The notes: generated by a model from the letters alone, not told the origin. A DNA stretch of 64,000 nt from Pseudomonadota bacterium (GCA_023457895.1 JAEXAY010000004.1:73574-137573), one strand, 5' to 3'; shown: positions 18,847 through 27,840, counted from the first letter of the stretch. A program made the numbers and translations.

Positions 18847-20382
18847 ATGAGCATTGACATCCGTCCTCCTCAGGTTGACGAATTGAAGCCGCGTATTGCC
18901 GTGATCGGCGTCGGCGGCGCTGGCGGAAACGCCATTGCCAACATGATTGCTGCCAATGTTGAGGGCGTTGATTTCATCGTCGCCAACACCGACGCGCAGG
19001 CGCTCAACGCCTCGCCGGCCGAACGCCGCATCCAGCTTGGCCCGGACATCACGCAGGGCCTCGGTGCAGGCTCGCGTCCCGAAGTTGGCCGCGCGGCAGC
19101 CGAAGAAACCATCACCACGGTCGAACAGGCGCTCGAAGGCGCGCACATGTGCTTCATCGCGGCCGGCATGGGCGGCGGCACGGGCACCGGTGCGGCGCCT
19201 GTCATCGCCAAGGCTGCGCGTGATCGCGGCATCCTCACCGTCGGCGTCGTGACCAAGCCCTTCACGTTCGAAGGCTCGCGCCGCATGCGCTCCGCCGATG
19301 CGGGAATCGAGGAGCTGCAGAAGAATGTCGACACGCTGATCGTCATTCCCAACCAGAACCTGTTCCTTGTCGCCAACCCGAACACGACCTTCAAGGAAGC
19401 GTTCGAAATGGCCGACGAAGTGCTGCAGCAGGGCGTGCGTGGCATTACCGATCTGATGGTCATGCCGGGCCTCATCAATCTCGACTTCGCCGACGTGCGC
19501 TCGGTGATGCACGAAATGGGCAAGGCGATGATGGGGACGGGCGAAGCCGATGGTGATGGCCGTGCGCTCGAAGCGGCAGAAAAGGCGATCGCCAACCCGC
19601 TGCTCGACGGCGTATCGATGCGCGGTGCCAAGGGCGTCATCATCTCGATCACCGGCGGTGAGGACATGCGCCTGATGGAGGTCGACGAAGCCGCCAACCA
19701 TATCCGCGAACTGGTTGACCCCGACGCCAACATCATCTGGGGTTCGGCGTTCAACGACCAGCTTCAGGGCAAGATCCGCGTGTCGGTGGTGGCAACCGGG
19801 ATCGATGCCGACGCAGACAGCGTTGCCGAGCGCAACACGCCAAGCCGCGCTTTCAGTTTCCCGGCTGCCCGCAAGCCGATGCCGGCTCCGGCGCCCGCGC
19901 CCGCTCCTGTGGCTGCCCCGGCGGAAGAGCCCGCTTATACGCCGCCGCCGGCAGATTATAACACGCCCCAGGCTCCAGCTGCGGGCGAAACCGCGACGCA
20001 GGCTGATTATGGCTATGACGCGCCGCATGCTCCGGCTGCTGCCTCCGTTCAGGATGAAGCGCCGATTGAACTGACGCCGCCTCCCGCAGCCGATGAGTCG
20101 GCGAAGAAGGTCCTGTATGATGATTTCGGCGGCGACATGGATTATGACAATGCCGCCGACGAGCTTGTGCTCGACGCGCCGGAAGCGATCGCGCCTGCCC
20201 AGCCGGTGCAGCCCGAACCGCAGCCGGCCGCGCCGCGCGTTTCGACCGGCGGCGGGACGCTGTTCGAGCGCATGTCGAACCTGTCACGCGGAGGCCTGCG
20301 TTCCGGGCGGGACGATCATGCCGACGATGCCGATGAAAAAATCGACATTCCGCGGTTCCTGAATCGCCAGAATAATCAGTAA
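18847..20382 (+). CDS. ftsZ: Cell division GTPase FtsZ
   Basis: The 511-aa tubulin homologue forms the Z ring. The GTP signature GGGTGTGA lies near residue 110, and the T7 loop region (NLDFADVRSVM) follows. After the GTPase core, which ends near residue 320, there is an unusually long Pro/Ala-rich linker of about 170 residues. It ends in the conserved C-terminal peptide DIPRFLNRQ that binds FtsA and other partners. A long linker is typical of alphaproteobacteria such as Caulobacter. This is the last gene of the dcw cluster. Confidence 0.96.
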   Translation: MSIDIRPPQVDELKPRIAVIGVGGAGGNAIANMIAANVEGVDFIVANTDAQALNASPAERRIQLGPDITQGLGAGSRPEVGRAAAEETITTVEQALEGAHMCFIAAGMGGGTGTGAAPVIAKAARDRGILTVGVVTKPFTFEGSRRMRSADAGIEELQKNVDTLIVIPNQNLFLVANPNTTFKEAFEMADEVLQQGVRGITDLMVMPGLINLDFADVRSVMHEMGKAMMGTGEADGDGRALEAAEKAIANPLLDGVSMRGAKGVIISITGGEDMRLMEVDEAANHIRELVDPDANIIWGSAFNDQLQGKIRVSVVATGIDADADSVAERNTPSRAFSFPAARKPMPAPAPAPAPVAAPAEEPAYTPPPADYNTPQAPAAGETATQADYGYDAPHAPAAASVQDEAPIELTPPPAADESAKKVLYDDFGGDMDYDNAADELVLDAPEAIAPAQPVQPEPQPAAPRVSTGGGTLFERMSNLSRGGLRSGRDDHADDADEKIDIPRFLNRQNNQ

Positions 20383-20401
20383 GAAACGCTGATTTTGACG
20401 G

Positions 20402-20435
20402 ACCCGGCCGCACCTGCGCGCCGGGTTTGTCTTTT
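20402..20435 (+). terminator. Rho-independent terminator after ftsZ
   Basis: A 7-bp stem ACCCGGC/GCCGGGT (20402-20408 with 20420-20426) is followed by TTTGTCTTTT. It lies 20 nt after the ftsZ stop and marks the end of the dcw transcript. Confidence 0.75.
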
Positions 20436-20488
20436 CATTGAACCATAAAGTTAGGCCTGGTTCAGGTGATGATGCTATAGGCTGCACC

Positions 20489-22627
20489 ATGACGAAAAAT
20501 GCAATGATCAACCGGCCCGGGCAGCGCCGTCTCGTGCGCGCCTCGATGCTGGCCGCCCTGTGTTCCGCGAGCGCTCTGGCTGCGCCGCTTCACGCGCAGA
20601 TTACTGTACAACCCCCCGCGACGCCGCCCGGCATGCCCCAGATGAGCCAGACCGAACGCGATCAGATCAACGCGCAGGCGCTGCTGACCAGCGCGTTGCA
20701 GCGGATCGGTACCAACGGCAACGACGTGAATGCGCTGATCGATGCCGGCTCGGCCGCGCTGGTGCTTGAAGATGCCCGGTCGGCCTATGGTTTCTTCAAC
20801 CGTGCGCTGTCGCTCGCTCCGTCTAACGGCCGCATCCGGGCCGGGCTGGGTTCGGCGCTGGTACGGCTGGAAAATCCGGCCGATGCGCTCAAGATGTTCG
20901 ACCAGGCGGTGCAGCAGGGCGCGATCGAGCGCACCTTCATCGCGGATCGCGGCATGGCCTACGACCTGATGGGCGACAATGCGCGCGCCCAGCGCGACTA
21001 TGACGCTGCGCTCAAATATCAATATTCCGACCGCACGCTGCGCTTCTACGCGCTCTCGCTCGGCATTTCGGGCGAGGCCGACCGCGCGGTCCAGTTGCTC
21101 GCGCCGCTGCTCCAGAAAAAGGACCGCGCTGCGTGGCGCGACCGCGCCTTCATCCTGGCGATGAACGGCCGCACCAAGGAAGCGACCGAGATCGTCCGGA
21201 CGACGATGCCGGCCAATGTCGCCAATGGTCTGACGCCTTATCTGCTCAAGATGAACCGGCTGTCGAACCGGCAAATGGCGCTGGCGGTCCATTATGGTCA
21301 GTTTCCGACCAGCGACGCCCAGCTCGCCTCGGTCGGCCGTGGAGCAACGCCCGCGCCAGCCGCCGCCCCCGCAAGGCCTGCGGCGACCGCTACCCGGACG
21401 AAAGCCAGTACGCCGCGCTTTGTTGACGAACAGGGGCGGCCGGTCCGGTTATCGCGCGCCGAGCAGCGCGAACTGATCCGCCAGCAGGAAGAAAAGAAAA
21501 AGGCGGAGGCCGCCAAGGCCGCGCAGGATGAGCGCGACCGTGTAGCCGCGCTCGCCCGCCAGCAGGAACAGGCGCGGCAGGCGGAAGCCGCGCGTAAGGC
21601 GGAGGAAGCCCGTCAGGCGCAACTTGCGCTGGAACAATCGCGCCAGGCGGAGGCCGCACGTCGCGCCGAACTCGCCCGCCAGGCCGAGGCTAACCGTCAG
21701 GCTGAGCAGGCGCGTCAGGCCGAAGTGGCTCGCCTGGCCGAACTGCAACGGCAAAAAATGCAGGCCGAGGAAGCGGCGCGCGCAGCGGCAGCCCAATCGA
21801 CACCGGCCGCGCCCGTGCAGACCGCGATGGCGACGCCGGTCTTGCCGCCGGTGGTTGCCGCAGCCACGCCGCAGGCGCCTGTGTCGGCCCCTGTTCCATC
21901 CACCGCCGCTCCGGCAGCAGCACCGGCCGGTCCGGCGCTGATCGGTCCGGTGGATGCGGCCACGCCCGCCCCGGCAGGCGCGATGGTCCAGCCGGTAGCG
22001 GTGCCCGCATCGACGGCGACAGCGAGTGCGGGTGTTACCCCTGCCGCACCGTCTGCGAATGTTCCGTCACCACCCGCTGCGGAAAACAGTTTCAAGGCGT
22101 TCTCGCTCGACGATCTGGTGAAATCGGTCCAGCCGCCGGGAGACGATCCGGTCCGGAGCGAAACCCCGGTCGACCTGGCCACGCTGGAAAAGCTGCGGCA
22201 GGACAAGATTCGCGCTGAACGCGCCGAGGCCGCGCGCGAGGCAGCCGCGAGGGCAAAGGCCGAGGAAGAAAAGAAGCAGCTTGCCGAAGCCAAGGCAAAG
22301 AGAGAGGCCGAAGCCGCCAAGGCCAAGGAGGAAGCGGACCGCAAGAAGGCCAATCCGGCGCGCGTCTGGGTGCAACTCGCGACGGGTGGGGCAGCAGGCC
22401 TCGCGGGTGATTACCGGCGCTTTTCGGGCGGCAAGAATGCCGAGCTGTTCAAGGGCAAGGGTGCCTATTCCGCCGACTGGGGCCGCTCAAAGCGCCTGCT
22501 GACGGGGCCGTTTCCCAATGTCCGCGAAGCCAATGCGTGGCTCGCCAAATATAAGGGTAACGGGGGCGATGGATTTGTCTGGAACAGCGGGGCGGGTGAA
22601 GAGGTCAGCGCCATCGGCGGCCGGTAA
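20489..22627 (+). CDS. Secreted TPR and SPOR domain protein
   Basis: The 712-aa product begins with a signal peptide (cleavage likely after LHA, near residue 40). TPR-like helical repeats follow at about 65-270. A long charged helix-forming stretch (about 330-430) is built on RQAEAAR/ARQAE repeats, then an Ala/Pro linker and a second Glu/Lys/Ala helix. It ends in a SPOR domain (VWVQLATGG to about the end), which binds denuded septal glycan. Being next to ftsZ and carrying SPOR suggests a role in septal wall processing. No clear ribosome site marks the start; the frame is open further upstream. Confidence 0.72.
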   Translation: MTKNAMINRPGQRRLVRASMLAALCSASALAAPLHAQITVQPPATPPGMPQMSQTERDQINAQALLTSALQRIGTNGNDVNALIDAGSAALVLEDARSAYGFFNRALSLAPSNGRIRAGLGSALVRLENPADALKMFDQAVQQGAIERTFIADRGMAYDLMGDNARAQRDYDAALKYQYSDRTLRFYALSLGISGEADRAVQLLAPLLQKKDRAAWRDRAFILAMNGRTKEATEIVRTTMPANVANGLTPYLLKMNRLSNRQMALAVHYGQFPTSDAQLASVGRGATPAPAAAPARPAATATRTKASTPRFVDEQGRPVRLSRAEQRELIRQQEEKKKAEAAKAAQDERDRVAALARQQEQARQAEAARKAEEARQAQLALEQSRQAEAARRAELARQAEANRQAEQARQAEVARLAELQRQKMQAEEAARAAAAQSTPAAPVQTAMATPVLPPVVAAATPQAPVSAPVPSTAAPAAAPAGPALIGPVDAATPAPAGAMVQPVAVPASTATASAGVTPAAPSANVPSPPAAENSFKAFSLDDLVKSVQPPGDDPVRSETPVDLATLEKLRQDKIRAERAEAAREAAARAKAEEEKKQLAEAKAKREAEAAKAKEEADRKKANPARVWVQLATGGAAGLAGDYRRFSGGKNAELFKGKGAYSADWGRSKRLLTGPFPNVREANAWLAKYKGNGGDGFVWNSGAGEEVSAIGGR

Positions 22628-23805
22628 TGGCTGAAGGTGGTAGCCGGCTGGCGTCCTATGCGAGCCATCCGGCGCTGAGCCGAGGGCGTTTGCATGGCGA
22701 GCGCAAGACGATGCGCGGGCCGCGTGACGATTTCCAGCGCGACCGCGACCGCATCATCCATTCGATCAGCTTCCGCCGCCTGCGGCACAAGACGCAGGTC
22801 TTTGTCGCACCCGATGGCGACCATTTCCGCGTTAGGTTGACCCACAGCCTCGAAGTCGCGCAGATCGGTCGCACGATTGCGCGCGCGCTCAGGCTCAACG
22901 AGGACCTGACCGAAGCGCTGTGCCTTGCCCACGATATCGGGCACCCGCCGTTCGGCCATGCGGGCGAACGCGCGTTGCAGCGCGCGCTGGCGGCGCATGG
23001 AGGGTTTGATCATAACGCCCAGACGCTGCGGACGCTGATGTTCCTCGAACGGGTCTATCCCGATTGCGACGGGCTTAACCTCAGCTGGGAAACGCTGGAA
23101 GGTCTTGCCAAGCATAACGGTCCGGTGCTTGCGCAAAACTGGGCGATGGCCGAGTGCAACGCCGCGTTTGACCTCGACCTCACGCGATACAGCAGCCTCG
23201 AAGCGCAGGTCGCTGCGGTGTCCGACGATATTGCCTATGACAATCACGACATTGACGATGGGCTGCGGGCAGGCCTGCTGAGCATGGAACAGTTACTCGA
23301 ACAACCCTTTGTCCGCGCGACGTGGGAGCGGGTGGAGGCGGCCTGGCCGGGGGTGGATCAGGACCGGCTGCAACGTGAAGTGGTGCGCGACCAGATCGGC
23401 CAGATGGTCAATGACGTGATCGCGGGAACGCGCTCGCGGATTGAGGCGCTCGGCATTGAAACGGCGGACGATGTTCGTGCCGCCGGTGTGCCGCTGGGAG
23501 GCTTTTCTGACGTCATGACGGCGGAGGAGCGGGCGCTCAAGGGCTTCATGTACGACAATCTCTATCACCATCCCTCGCAGCTCGATGCGGCCGAAGCCGC
23601 CGACCGTGTCGTGTCGGGGCTGTTTGTCGCCTATCGCGACGATCCGGCGCTGATGGGCGGGGACTGGGCCGGGCGGCTTCCGCCACAGGATCCCGCCGCT
23701 GCACGCCATGTCGCCGACTTCATCGCGGGGATGACGGACCGGTTTGCGCTCACCCGCTATGCGGAAATCTACGGTGCATCGGCGATTCCGGCGACGCTGG
23801 CATGA
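22627..23805 (+). CDS. dgt: Deoxyguanosinetriphosphate triphosphohydrolase-like protein
   Basis: The 392-aa HD-domain enzyme hydrolyses dNTPs to nucleosides and triphosphate. The metal-binding residues are visible: H in RLTHSLEVAQIGR, HD in LAHDIGHPPFGHAGE, and the later D in SDDIAYDNHDIDDG. The sequence is of the type-2 (shorter) Dgt subfamily common in alphaproteobacteria, and substrate preference is not readable. The ATG shares one base with the preceding stop and the end overlaps the next gene by 4 nt. Confidence 0.9.
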   Translation: MAEGGSRLASYASHPALSRGRLHGERKTMRGPRDDFQRDRDRIIHSISFRRLRHKTQVFVAPDGDHFRVRLTHSLEVAQIGRTIARALRLNEDLTEALCLAHDIGHPPFGHAGERALQRALAAHGGFDHNAQTLRTLMFLERVYPDCDGLNLSWETLEGLAKHNGPVLAQNWAMAECNAAFDLDLTRYSSLEAQVAAVSDDIAYDNHDIDDGLRAGLLSMEQLLEQPFVRATWERVEAAWPGVDQDRLQREVVRDQIGQMVNDVIAGTRSRIEALGIETADDVRAAGVPLGGFSDVMTAEERALKGFMYDNLYHHPSQLDAAEAADRVVSGLFVAYRDDPALMGGDWAGRLPPQDPAAARHVADFIAGMTDRFALTRYAEIYGASAIPATLA

Positions 23806-24461
23806 TCCGCATCCTGCTCGCCGGCGGGACCGGGCTGGTCGGGCGGCAGACGGTTCCGCTACTGCTCGCGCAAGGCCATGAGGTTCATCTGGTCGCCCGC
23901 CGCGATACGGGTCTCGCCGCGCCCGGGCTTCACCACCATATCGGCCCGGCCAGCGATTGGGCGGGGAAGGTTCCCGAGGTCGCGCCAGAGATTGTGATCT
24001 CGTGCCTCGGAACGACATGGGCCAAGGCGGGAAAGTCCGAAAGCGCTTTCCGCGCGGTCGACCAGCATCTTGTGACCAGCGTCATGGAGGCCGCGCGCGA
24101 GGCGGGAGCGCGACATGCGATCGCCATATCATCGGTCGGTGCGGATGCGCGTTCGCGCAGCTTCTACCTCAGGGTGAAGGGCGAGGTCGAAGCTGCACTC
24201 GCGAGCATGGGATTTGACCGGCTCGATATCCTGCGGCCCGGGTTGCTCAAGGGTAATCGCGGAGCCGAGCGACGGCCTGGGGAACAAGTCGCCATGCTGC
24301 TCAGCCCGCTGACCGATGCCCTGATGAGCGGAAAGGCGCTGCGGCGTTACCGTTCGATCGAGTCCGCAAGCGTCGCCCGCGCCGTCGCGTCTCTCGCAAC
24401 CGCGCAGGGATCAGGCCGCTTCACCCATCATCACGACGAGATCGTGGCCTTGGCGCGATAG
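23802..24461 (+). CDS. NAD(P)-binding Rossmann-fold protein (atypical SDR)
   Basis: The 219-aa product starts with a strand and the glycine-rich loop LLAGGTGLVGRQ, the hallmark of NAD(P)H-binding SDR-type folds. It contains ISSVGAD and YLRVKGEVEAAL, which fit the TIP30/HTATIP2-like or nucleoside-sugar epimerase-like groups. Substrate is unknown. It overlaps dgt by 4 nt and is probably co-transcribed with it. Confidence 0.7.
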   Translation: MIRILLAGGTGLVGRQTVPLLLAQGHEVHLVARRDTGLAAPGLHHHIGPASDWAGKVPEVAPEIVISCLGTTWAKAGKSESAFRAVDQHLVTSVMEAAREAGARHAIAISSVGADARSRSFYLRVKGEVEAALASMGFDRLDILRPGLLKGNRGAERRPGEQVAMLLSPLTDALMSGKALRRYRSIESASVARAVASLATAQGSGRFTHHHDEIVALAR

Positions 24462-24468
24462 CCCCCGA

Positions 24469-24666
24469 TCAATCGCGCGCGTCATCCTCGACATGGTCAG
24501 GCAGATCATCGGTCTTGGTCGAGGCAAATTCCTCAAGTTCCTTTTCGGTCATCGATTCATACATTTGCTTTGAAGCGCCCTGCAGTTCCCCGACCTTGGT
24601 CTCGCCGCGCTTGGCGCTGAGAGCAGCGCCTGCGGCGCGCTGCTGGGCTTTTGATTTTGCCGGCAT
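24469..24666 (-). CDS. DUF3008 small basic protein
   Basis: This 65-aa protein starts MPAKSKAQQRAAGAALSAKR, the conserved opening of the DUF3008 family. It is strongly basic at the N-terminus and acidic at the C-terminus. Function is unknown. ATG 24666 follows GGGAGAAA on the minus strand; an upstream start would only add MGENH. It lies convergent with the Rossmann gene, leaving 7 nt between stops, and is separated from the BON gene by a terminator. Confidence 0.75.
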   Translation of the reverse strand: MPAKSKAQQRAAGAALSAKRGETKVGELQGASKQMYESMTEKELEEFASTKTDDLPDHVEDDARD

Positions 24667-24682
24667 ATGATTTTCTCCCAAT

Positions 24683-24716
24683 AAAAAGCGCCGGATCGAG
24701 GATTTCGACCCGGCGC
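24683..24716 (-). terminator. Rho-independent terminator of the BON gene
   Basis: On the minus strand a GCGCCGG/CCGGCGC stem (24710-24716 with 24688-24694), strengthened by inner TCGA pairs, is followed by TTTTT (24687-24683). It sits between the BON gene and the DUF3008 start. Confidence 0.8.
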
Positions 24717-24740
24717 CTTGGCTTTTAGTCAGTCACGGTG

Positions 24741-25688
24741 TCAGACCGTGGCCTTGCCGGTTTTTGCAGTCGTGGTCTCGGTGGCCGTCGTCGCCGTGGT
24801 GGTCGACGATCCGAGTTGCGAGCCATAGCTACCGGTGTGGGTCGTGTCGGTCATTTCCACGCGCAGGTTGTTCTGCACATTCTTGACGCCCGAGATACGT
24901 TCCACGCAGTCCTCGATCCGGCGTTTTGCGTGGCGATCATTGACCGTCCCGGTCAGCGTCACATCACCCTTGTCGACGCGCAGTTCGATATTGCGGGCGT
25001 CGATCCGCGGATCGTCGGTGAGGCGATCACAGGCATCCTCGCGGATCCGGTCATCGGAGCGGAAATAATCCTTGGGCCCAACACCCGCAAAGGCGCCGCC
25101 CTGCGCACCATAGCTCGACGCGCGATACCGTTCGGCGCGCGACGGCGTTCTGCTACGCTGCCATTGCTCACTGCGATACGACGAACGCGACTGCGGATAG
25201 GACGCGGTATAGTCCGACGAATAATCATAGCTTGAGCCATAATCCTCGCGATGGTCCATCTCGCGGCGGCGCGCGGCATCGTCATCGCCGAACCAGCTGC
25301 GCACTTCGTCGCCAGCACGTTCAAAGAAGCCGCGATCCTGTTCGCCATATTCCAGATCATTATAATCATGGTCGTAAGAGGACGATTGGCGATAGGCCTG
25401 ATTGGCTTCATAGGCACTGTAGGGCCGGTTGCGGCCATAGGACTGCGTCCCGTAATAATCGCGGTTCTGGCGCGGGGCCTGATAACGGTCACCGCCCATG
25501 CGTCCGCTCCGCTCGCCATAGGATTGGGTGCCATAATAGCCGCGTTCGCGCGGCCACTGGTCGTCGCCATATTCCTGGCTGCCATAGCCCACCTGCGGAT
25601 AATCGCCATAAGCCTGCGGCATCCGGGCGCCATAGGGCCGTTCGTCGCGATCCTGATAGGGGCGATTGAAGCGATTGCGATTTGCCAT
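24741..25688 (-). CDS. BON-domain protein with Tyr/Gly-rich low-complexity N-terminus
   Basis: The 315-aa product has three parts. Residues 1-130 are rich in Tyr, Gly, Arg, Gln and Ser, with the octapeptide YYGTQSYG twice. A middle motif RSWFGDDDA is shared by a group of BON proteins. A BON domain lies at about 215-285 (DDRIREDACDRLTDDPRI to NVQNNLRVEM). BON domains bind phospholipids and are often found in stress or envelope proteins. No signal peptide is visible. I chose ATG 25688, after AAGGAA on the minus strand. The C-terminal 30 residues are Ser/Thr/Ala-rich. Confidence 0.75.
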   Translation of the reverse strand: MANRNRFNRPYQDRDERPYGARMPQAYGDYPQVGYGSQEYGDDQWPRERGYYGTQSYGERSGRMGGDRYQAPRQNRDYYGTQSYGRNRPYSAYEANQAYRQSSSYDHDYNDLEYGEQDRGFFERAGDEVRSWFGDDDAARRREMDHREDYGSSYDYSSDYTASYPQSRSSYRSEQWQRSRTPSRAERYRASSYGAQGGAFAGVGPKDYFRSDDRIREDACDRLTDDPRIDARNIELRVDKGDVTLTGTVNDRHAKRRIEDCVERISGVKNVQNNLRVEMTDTTHTGSYGSQLGSSTTTATTATETTTAKTGKATV

Positions 25689-26016
25689 TGGTATTTCCTT
25701 TCGAAGGGTAGGGATGGTGCATCGCAGGACCGCATGCCCGGCTTTGGGAAAGCTATCAGGGGGAACATACGGGCAGGCGGTCTGGCGCTGCATGATAAGG
25801 TTACGAACGCAAGGGGCATGCGTTGCTGGTTACAACGCGGCGCGGCAACGGTTCGCCTCAACCCGAGAAAATGGCGGATTTCAGCGAGATTGATCCATGT
25901 TTTGCTGCATTGCAGCAAAAAGCAGTGTGCGAAAGGGGTGGTCGTCACGCGGATGGTGATTGACTCGAATCTCCCTGCGCGTCATGGCAAGGGCGTCGCT
26001 GCCGCATGGCAAGGAC

Positions 26017-26195
26017 GATGCGGGAGAGCGGGAGTCACATTCCTCCCCACCGAAGGAGCAACCGCCCCGGAAACTCTCAGGTAAATGGACCGCATCGCCC
26101 AGACACTCTGGAAAGCGGATGGCCTGCCATCCCACCGAAGGGGTAAGCCCGGCTTCGGCCGGGTCAAAGCTCTCAGGTTCCGTGACAGAGGGGGC
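26017..26195 (+). ncRNA. Tandem glycine riboswitch (two aptamers)
   Basis: The leader of gcvT carries both aptamers of the classic glycine riboswitch. The first spans about 26017-26100, with GGGAGAG, CCGAAGGAGCAA and AAACTCTCAGGTAAA. The second spans about 26102-26195, with CACTCTGG, CCGAAGGGG, AAGCTCTCAGGTTC and GACAGAGGGGG. Glycine binding is known to switch on gcv operons in other bacteria. About 60 nt separate the second aptamer from the gcvT start, and no strong terminator stem was seen there, so control may act on translation. Confidence 0.93.
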
Positions 26196-26254
26196 ATGGC
26201 ACAGGAGGCGGCGTTGCTGCGTTGTGGTGCCGTGACCCTCGAAGGAGAGTGCAA

Positions 26255-27379
26255 GTGAGCGACGAAGACCAGCTTCCCGAACCCGAGATCCAGACCCTGC
26301 CACTCGATGCCTGGCACCGTGCGCGCGGGGCCCGCATGGTCGCGTTCGCCGGCTACCATATGCCGATCCAGTATGAAGGCATCATGGCCGAGCATCAATG
26401 GACGCGCGAGAACGCGGGCCTGTTCGATGTCAGCCACATGGGCCAGTTGCAGCTGTCCGGCGAGGGCGCAGCGGACGCGCTCGAACGCCTCGTCCCCGGC
26501 GACATCAGCGCGCTGAAACCCGGCCGCATGCGCTATTCGCTGTTGCTGGGGGAAGATGGCGGCATTCTTGATGACCTGATGATTACCAATATGGGCGATC
26601 ATCTCTACATCGTGGTCAATGGCGCGGTGAAGCAGGACGATATCGCCTATTTACGCGAGGAACTGCCCGACGAGATCACCCTCAATTATGACGAGGACGC
26701 CGCGCTGCTGGCGCTGCAGGGGCCCAAAGCGGCCGAGGTGCTGGCGCGGCTGGTACCGGGCGTCACCGATCTCGTGTTCATGCAGGCCGCGCCGTTCGAC
26801 TGGAACGGGGTGCGGCTCGGCATCAGCCGCTCGGGCTATACCGGCGAGGACGGGTTCGAGATTTCGGTTCCGGCCGCGCAGGTCGAGGCGCTGGTCGCCT
26901 CGCTGACCGCGCATCCCGAGGTCAAGCCGGCCGGCCTCGGCGCGCGCGACAGCCTGCGGCTCGAAGCCGGGCTGCCGCTCTATGGCCATGATGTCGATGC
27001 AACGATCGACCCGGTCGAGGCTGATCTCGCCTTCGCGATCTCCAAGCGCCGCCGCGAGGAAGGCAATTTCCTCGGTGCCGCGCGGATTTTCGATGCACTC
27101 GCCGAAGGGCCGAAGCGCAAGCGCGTGGGCTTCACCGTCGACGGGCGCCAGCCGGTGCGCGAGGGCGCGAAAATCTTTCTGGGCAGCAATGAAGTCGGCG
27201 TGGTTACCTCGGGCGGTTTCGCCCCGACCGTCGGCGCGCCGATCGCGATGGGCTATGTCCAGGCCGCGCATGCCGGGCACGGCACCGCGCTAGAAGCAGA
27301 AGTTCGCGGCAAGCGGATCGGCCTTACGGTCACGCCGACGCCGTTCGTCCCCCATAAATATGTGAGGAAGGCAGGCTGA
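26255..27379 (+). CDS. gcvT: Glycine cleavage system T protein (aminomethyltransferase)
   Basis: The 374-aa T protein releases ammonia from the lipoyl-bound aminomethyl group and transfers the carbon to tetrahydrofolate. Recognisable blocks are MVAFAGYHMPIQY, FDVSHMGQ, GYTGEDGFEI and ARDSLRLEAGLPLYGHD. I chose GTG 26255 with GAAGGAGAG 8-14 nt upstream. The gene is directly behind the glycine riboswitch and 3 nt ahead of gcvH. Confidence 0.94.
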   Translation: MSDEDQLPEPEIQTLPLDAWHRARGARMVAFAGYHMPIQYEGIMAEHQWTRENAGLFDVSHMGQLQLSGEGAADALERLVPGDISALKPGRMRYSLLLGEDGGILDDLMITNMGDHLYIVVNGAVKQDDIAYLREELPDEITLNYDEDAALLALQGPKAAEVLARLVPGVTDLVFMQAAPFDWNGVRLGISRSGYTGEDGFEISVPAAQVEALVASLTAHPEVKPAGLGARDSLRLEAGLPLYGHDVDATIDPVEADLAFAISKRRREEGNFLGAARIFDALAEGPKRKRVGFTVDGRQPVREGAKIFLGSNEVGVVTSGGFAPTVGAPIAMGYVQAAHAGHGTALEAEVRGKRIGLTVTPTPFVPHKYVRKAG

Positions 27380-27382
27380 AAA

Positions 27383-27754
27383 ATGGCACGTTATTTTACC
27401 GACGAACATGAATGGCTCGATGTCACCGGAGACGAAGTGACGGTCGGGATCACCGATTATGCGCAGAGCCAGCTCGGCGACATCGTCTTTGTCGAAGTGC
27501 CGGAAGCGGGCAAGGATGTGAAGAAGGGCGAGGACGCCGCGGTGGTGGAATCGGTCAAGGCCGCATCGGACGTCTATGCCCCGCTTGATGGCACGATCAC
27601 CGAAGGCAACGCCGCGCTCGGTGACGATCCCGCACTCGTCAACACCGACCCGGAAGGCGAAGGCTGGTTCTTCAAGATGACGCTCGCCGACAAGAGCCAG
27701 CTCGACGGGTTGATGGACGAGGCTGCCTACAAGGATTTCGTGGCGGGTCTTTGA
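27383..27754 (+). CDS. gcvH: Glycine cleavage system H protein
   Basis: The 123-aa lipoyl carrier shuttles the aminomethyl intermediate between the P, T and L proteins. The lipoylated lysine is in VVESVKAASDVYAP, and the start MARYFTDEHEWLD is typical. It follows gcvT closely. Between it and gcvPA lies a 106-nt gap with a palindromic repeat pair, which may alter the balance between the two halves of the transcript. Confidence 0.95.
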   Translation: MARYFTDEHEWLDVTGDEVTVGITDYAQSQLGDIVFVEVPEAGKDVKKGEDAAVVESVKAASDVYAPLDGTITEGNAALGDDPALVNTDPEGEGWFFKMTLADKSQLDGLMDEAAYKDFVAGL

Positions 27755-27760
27755 TTTTTA

Positions 27761-27840
27761 TGTGTCCCTGCGCAGGCAGGGACCCAGTGCGGCACGCGCG
27801 GCGCTGGACAACTCTGGGCCCCTGCCTGCGCAGGGGCACA
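27761..27840. repeat. Palindromic REP-like repeat pair in the gcv operon
   Basis: Two inverted copies of a GC-rich palindrome (TGTCCCTGCGCAGGCAGGG at about 27763 and its near reverse complement at 27818-27840) flank a short spacer. Each unit is itself partly self-complementary. Similar units are common between genes of sphingomonads. They could form a strong RNA hairpin between gcvH and gcvPA. Confidence 0.7.

Noticed and set aside
25251..26084. Plus-strand hydrophobic 277-residue frame over the BON gene and riboswitch
   Set aside because: It is antisense to the Tyr-rich repeats, which makes it Ile/Ala-rich, and it runs into the structured riboswitch.
27761..27840. CRISPR-like repeat in the gcv operon
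   Set aside because: Only two inverted units occur, without regularly spaced direct repeats. No CRISPR array or cas gene was seen anywhere in the window.
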